This document shows positions 62,683 through 64,000 of a DNA stretch of 64,000 bases, piece by piece. The translations under genes and the position numbers were made by a program. Positions within the stretch are counted from its first letter, which is position 1, and every line of letters starts with the position of its first letter. The stretch spans positions 310,001-374,000 of the forward strand of contig CP019454.1 in NCBI GenBank assembly GCA_002951815.1, in the 5' to 3' direction. The notes under the pieces are model-generated. The model worked only from the letters and a program-made list of their open reading frames with translations. It did no database searches and was not told the origin of the DNA. This DNA is from Sulfobacillus thermotolerans. GTDB taxonomy: Bacteria; Bacillota; Sulfobacillia; Sulfobacillales; Sulfobacillaceae.

Positions 62683-62889
62683 TAATTATAACAAGAAATC
62701 CACGGTCCTATGCAACAAAGACCCGCTGGCAGAATTTCTGGAAAAAATTCCCGAGGACGTTGTGAGAGAGAAGTTTCCCGCCTAAAATAATTGAGGAGAG
62801 AAATGGCTCCACAAGTGTTATGGGAGACTATAGGCAAGAGGCTCTGTAGCGATGCTAGCTTGCGGCCCGGAATAAGGGTCAAATGATTA

Positions 62890-62898
62890 TGGTATAAT
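62890..62898 (+). promoter_or_regulatory. Extended -10 promoter for dus
   Basis: TGGTATAAT, with flanking bases (TTATGGTATAATAGCG) nearly the same as at ftsH (TTGTGGTATAATAACG). No good -35 at 17 nt, consistent with an extended -10 element. Confidence 0.6.
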
Positions 62899-62970
62899 AG
62901 CGTGGCAAATTTTAAGAAGGTGATCGTTGTTGTTCATCACCAAACGGGAAGGAGGCTACGGTTTTCCGCG

Positions 62971-63957
62971 ATGAAAATTGGACCCATGACGATTGATCCA
63001 CCTGTGATGCTTGCTCCGATGGCAGGCGTGTCTAACCGGGCGTTTCGTGCGATTGCCCGAAAACAGGGTGCAACGTTATGCATTACAGAGATGGTGAATG
63101 CGAACGCCTTATTGCATAAGAGTGCTAAGAGTTACTGGTTGATGGAAATTGATCCGCAAGAAACTCCTGTGGGGATTCAAATAGCAGGGTCAGACCCTGA
63201 GATGATGGCAGAGGCAGCACGCGAGGCGGCCGCACAAGGATGTGACCTTATTGACATCAATATGGGCTGTCCCGTGCCCAAGGTTGTCAAGAACGGTGAT
63301 GGGTCTGCGTTGCTAAACGATATTCCGGGAGCCGTAGCCGTGGTGCAAGCGGTGGTGAATGCGGTCGATATTCCTGTTACCGTGAAGATGCGTGCCGGAT
63401 GGGACCATCATTCGATTACCGCCCCGCAACTGGCTGAGGCTTTTGAGCGCGTGGGAGCGGCGGCATTAACCATTCATGCGCGTACCCGAGATGACCAATA
63501 CGTACGGCCAGCGAACTGGGACTTTATTCGTCAAGTGAAAGAACGCGTGTCTATACCCGTTATTGGCAATGGAGATATCAAAACGCCCGAAGATGCTGTG
63601 CGGATGATGGAACAGACCCATGCGGATGGGGTCATGGTGGAACGCGCCTCATTTGGTGATCCGTGGATCTTTCGCCGGATTACGGAGTTTGTTCGTACAG
63701 GTCAGCATCTCTCCCCCCCATCAGCTGAAGAACGCGCAGCAATGGCGCGTTTACACACGCAAAGGATGGTTGAAGTGAAGGGTGAGGTGGTGGGGATTCG
63801 CGAGATGCGCAAGCAATTAGCATGGTATTTGCGGGGCACAACGGGATCCGCGGCTTTTCGCAGTCGGTCGACGTCGATCGAGACGTTGGAAGATGCCGAG
63901 CGACTCATTGCGGAGTGGTTGAATCATGCACGCAATGAGGATTTGACGTGGATTTAA
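62971..63957 (+). CDS. dus: tRNA-dihydrouridine synthase (DusB type)
   Basis: About 328 aa. The FMN barrel signatures are VMLAPMAGVSNRAFRAIAR at the N-terminus, the catalytic Cys in DINMGCPVPKVVKNGDGSALL (about 103), IHARTRDDQY and IGNGDI. It reduces uridines in the tRNA D-loop using NADPH. ATG 62971 lies 15 nt after AAGGAGG, a long spacing; the GTG at 62902 would add a poorly conserved leader. Confidence 0.93.
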   Translation: MKIGPMTIDPPVMLAPMAGVSNRAFRAIARKQGATLCITEMVNANALLHKSAKSYWLMEIDPQETPVGIQIAGSDPEMMAEAAREAAAQGCDLIDINMGCPVPKVVKNGDGSALLNDIPGAVAVVQAVVNAVDIPVTVKMRAGWDHHSITAPQLAEAFERVGAAALTIHARTRDDQYVRPANWDFIRQVKERVSIPVIGNGDIKTPEDAVRMMEQTHADGVMVERASFGDPWIFRRITEFVRTGQHLSPPSAEERAAMARLHTQRMVEVKGEVVGIREMRKQLAWYLRGTTGSAAFRSRSTSIETLEDAERLIAEWLNHARNEDLTWI

Positions 63958-64000
63958 TCCGCATCGGAGACAAAGTGGTCAGTTTGTCCCGCATTACCGA
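63948..64000 (+). CDS. Start of a downstream gene (partial)
   Basis: GTG 63948, 8 nt after GAGG, overlaps the dus stop by 10 nt and opens VDLIRIGDKVVSLSRIT before the window ends. The first 17 residues resemble the start of small HTH regulators sometimes found after dus in related Firmicutes, but too little is visible to assign a function. Confidence 0.5.
   Translation, partial: MDLIRIGDKVVSLSRIT

Noticed and set aside
1-64000. tRNA or rRNA genes, CRISPR arrays
   Set aside because: No TpsiC-like GGTTCGAATCC box with a cloverleaf, no rRNA signatures and no regularly spaced direct repeats were noticed on reading.

Overview
The window looks like part of a chromosome from a moderately G+C-rich, spore-forming Firmicute. 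It carries spoIIE, a gerA-type germination operon, tilS-ftsH and an FMN-riboswitch-controlled rib operon. Together with several sulfur-metabolism genes (sulfide:quinone reductase-like enzymes, DsrE, TusA, a TSUP exporter), this suggests an acidophilic sulfur oxidiser of the Sulfobacillus type. The genus is an inference from gene content; no rRNA or tRNA gene is present to test it. Many genes start with GTG or TTG behind strong Shine-Dalgarno sites, and tight ATGA/GTGA overlaps are common.

Layout. 1-4.7 kb: the 5' end of a DNA methyltransferase gene, a TSUP exporter, and a minus-strand group of a DUF1906 protein, an FMN glutamate-synthase-like protein and an SQR-like flavoprotein. 4.7-6.1 kb: a 54-codon small gene with its own terminator, then remnants of an IS110-type and an IS256-type transposase. 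6.1-8.4 kb: an accessory island with an Leu-rich DUF2642-like protein, a disordered protein, a HipA-like kinase and a small partner. 8.4-12.3 kb: the ger operon in the order A-C-B. 12.3-14.6 kb: Na/Pi cotransporter and PhoU. 14.9-16.9 kb: manC-galU, ended by a clear terminator. 17-22.5 kb: spoIIE, tilS, ftsH. 22.6-26.8 kb: an M16 peptidase pair and hutH. 26.8-32.6 kb: a HAD phosphatase and an AddB/AddA-like pair. 32.6-36.4 kb: a PAS-GGDEF cyclase, a predicted propeller protein and an amidohydrolase. 36.4-38.9 kb: folP-folB-folK-birA. 38.9-42.6 kb: ribD-ribE-ribBA-ribH behind an FMN riboswitch. 42.6-48 kb: universal stress protein, a small protein, a lipoamide-dehydrogenase-like enzyme, an MFS carrier and a split chromate transporter. 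48-54.8 kb: moeA, coaX, an unknown 421-aa protein, and a MoxR-DUF58-membrane protein module. 55-58 kb: a sulfur operon (DsrE, TusA, SQR, repeat-containing DUF1641-like protein). 58-63 kb: two MarR/MFS pairs around a secreted protein. 63-64 kb: dus and the start of another gene.

The genes form short, compact operons: folate and biotin-ligase functions are translationally coupled, the four rib genes form one riboswitch-controlled unit, and the DsrE-TusA-SQR-DUF1641 set is a plausible sulfide or sulfane-sulfur oxidation module at the membrane. The most striking regulatory sequences are a duplicated 13-nt operator between marR and an MFS gene, where the copies sit 21 bp apart and form a perfect 19-bp inverted repeat, and a 17-nt palindrome filling the spacer of the rib promoter. 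The most unusual coding features are a protein with an exact 74-residue repeat in the sulfur operon, a HipA-like kinase with an altered catalytic loop, an AddAB-like pair with only one recognisable nuclease domain, and the unreported-looking 54-aa His/Ser/Arg/Cys-rich protein.
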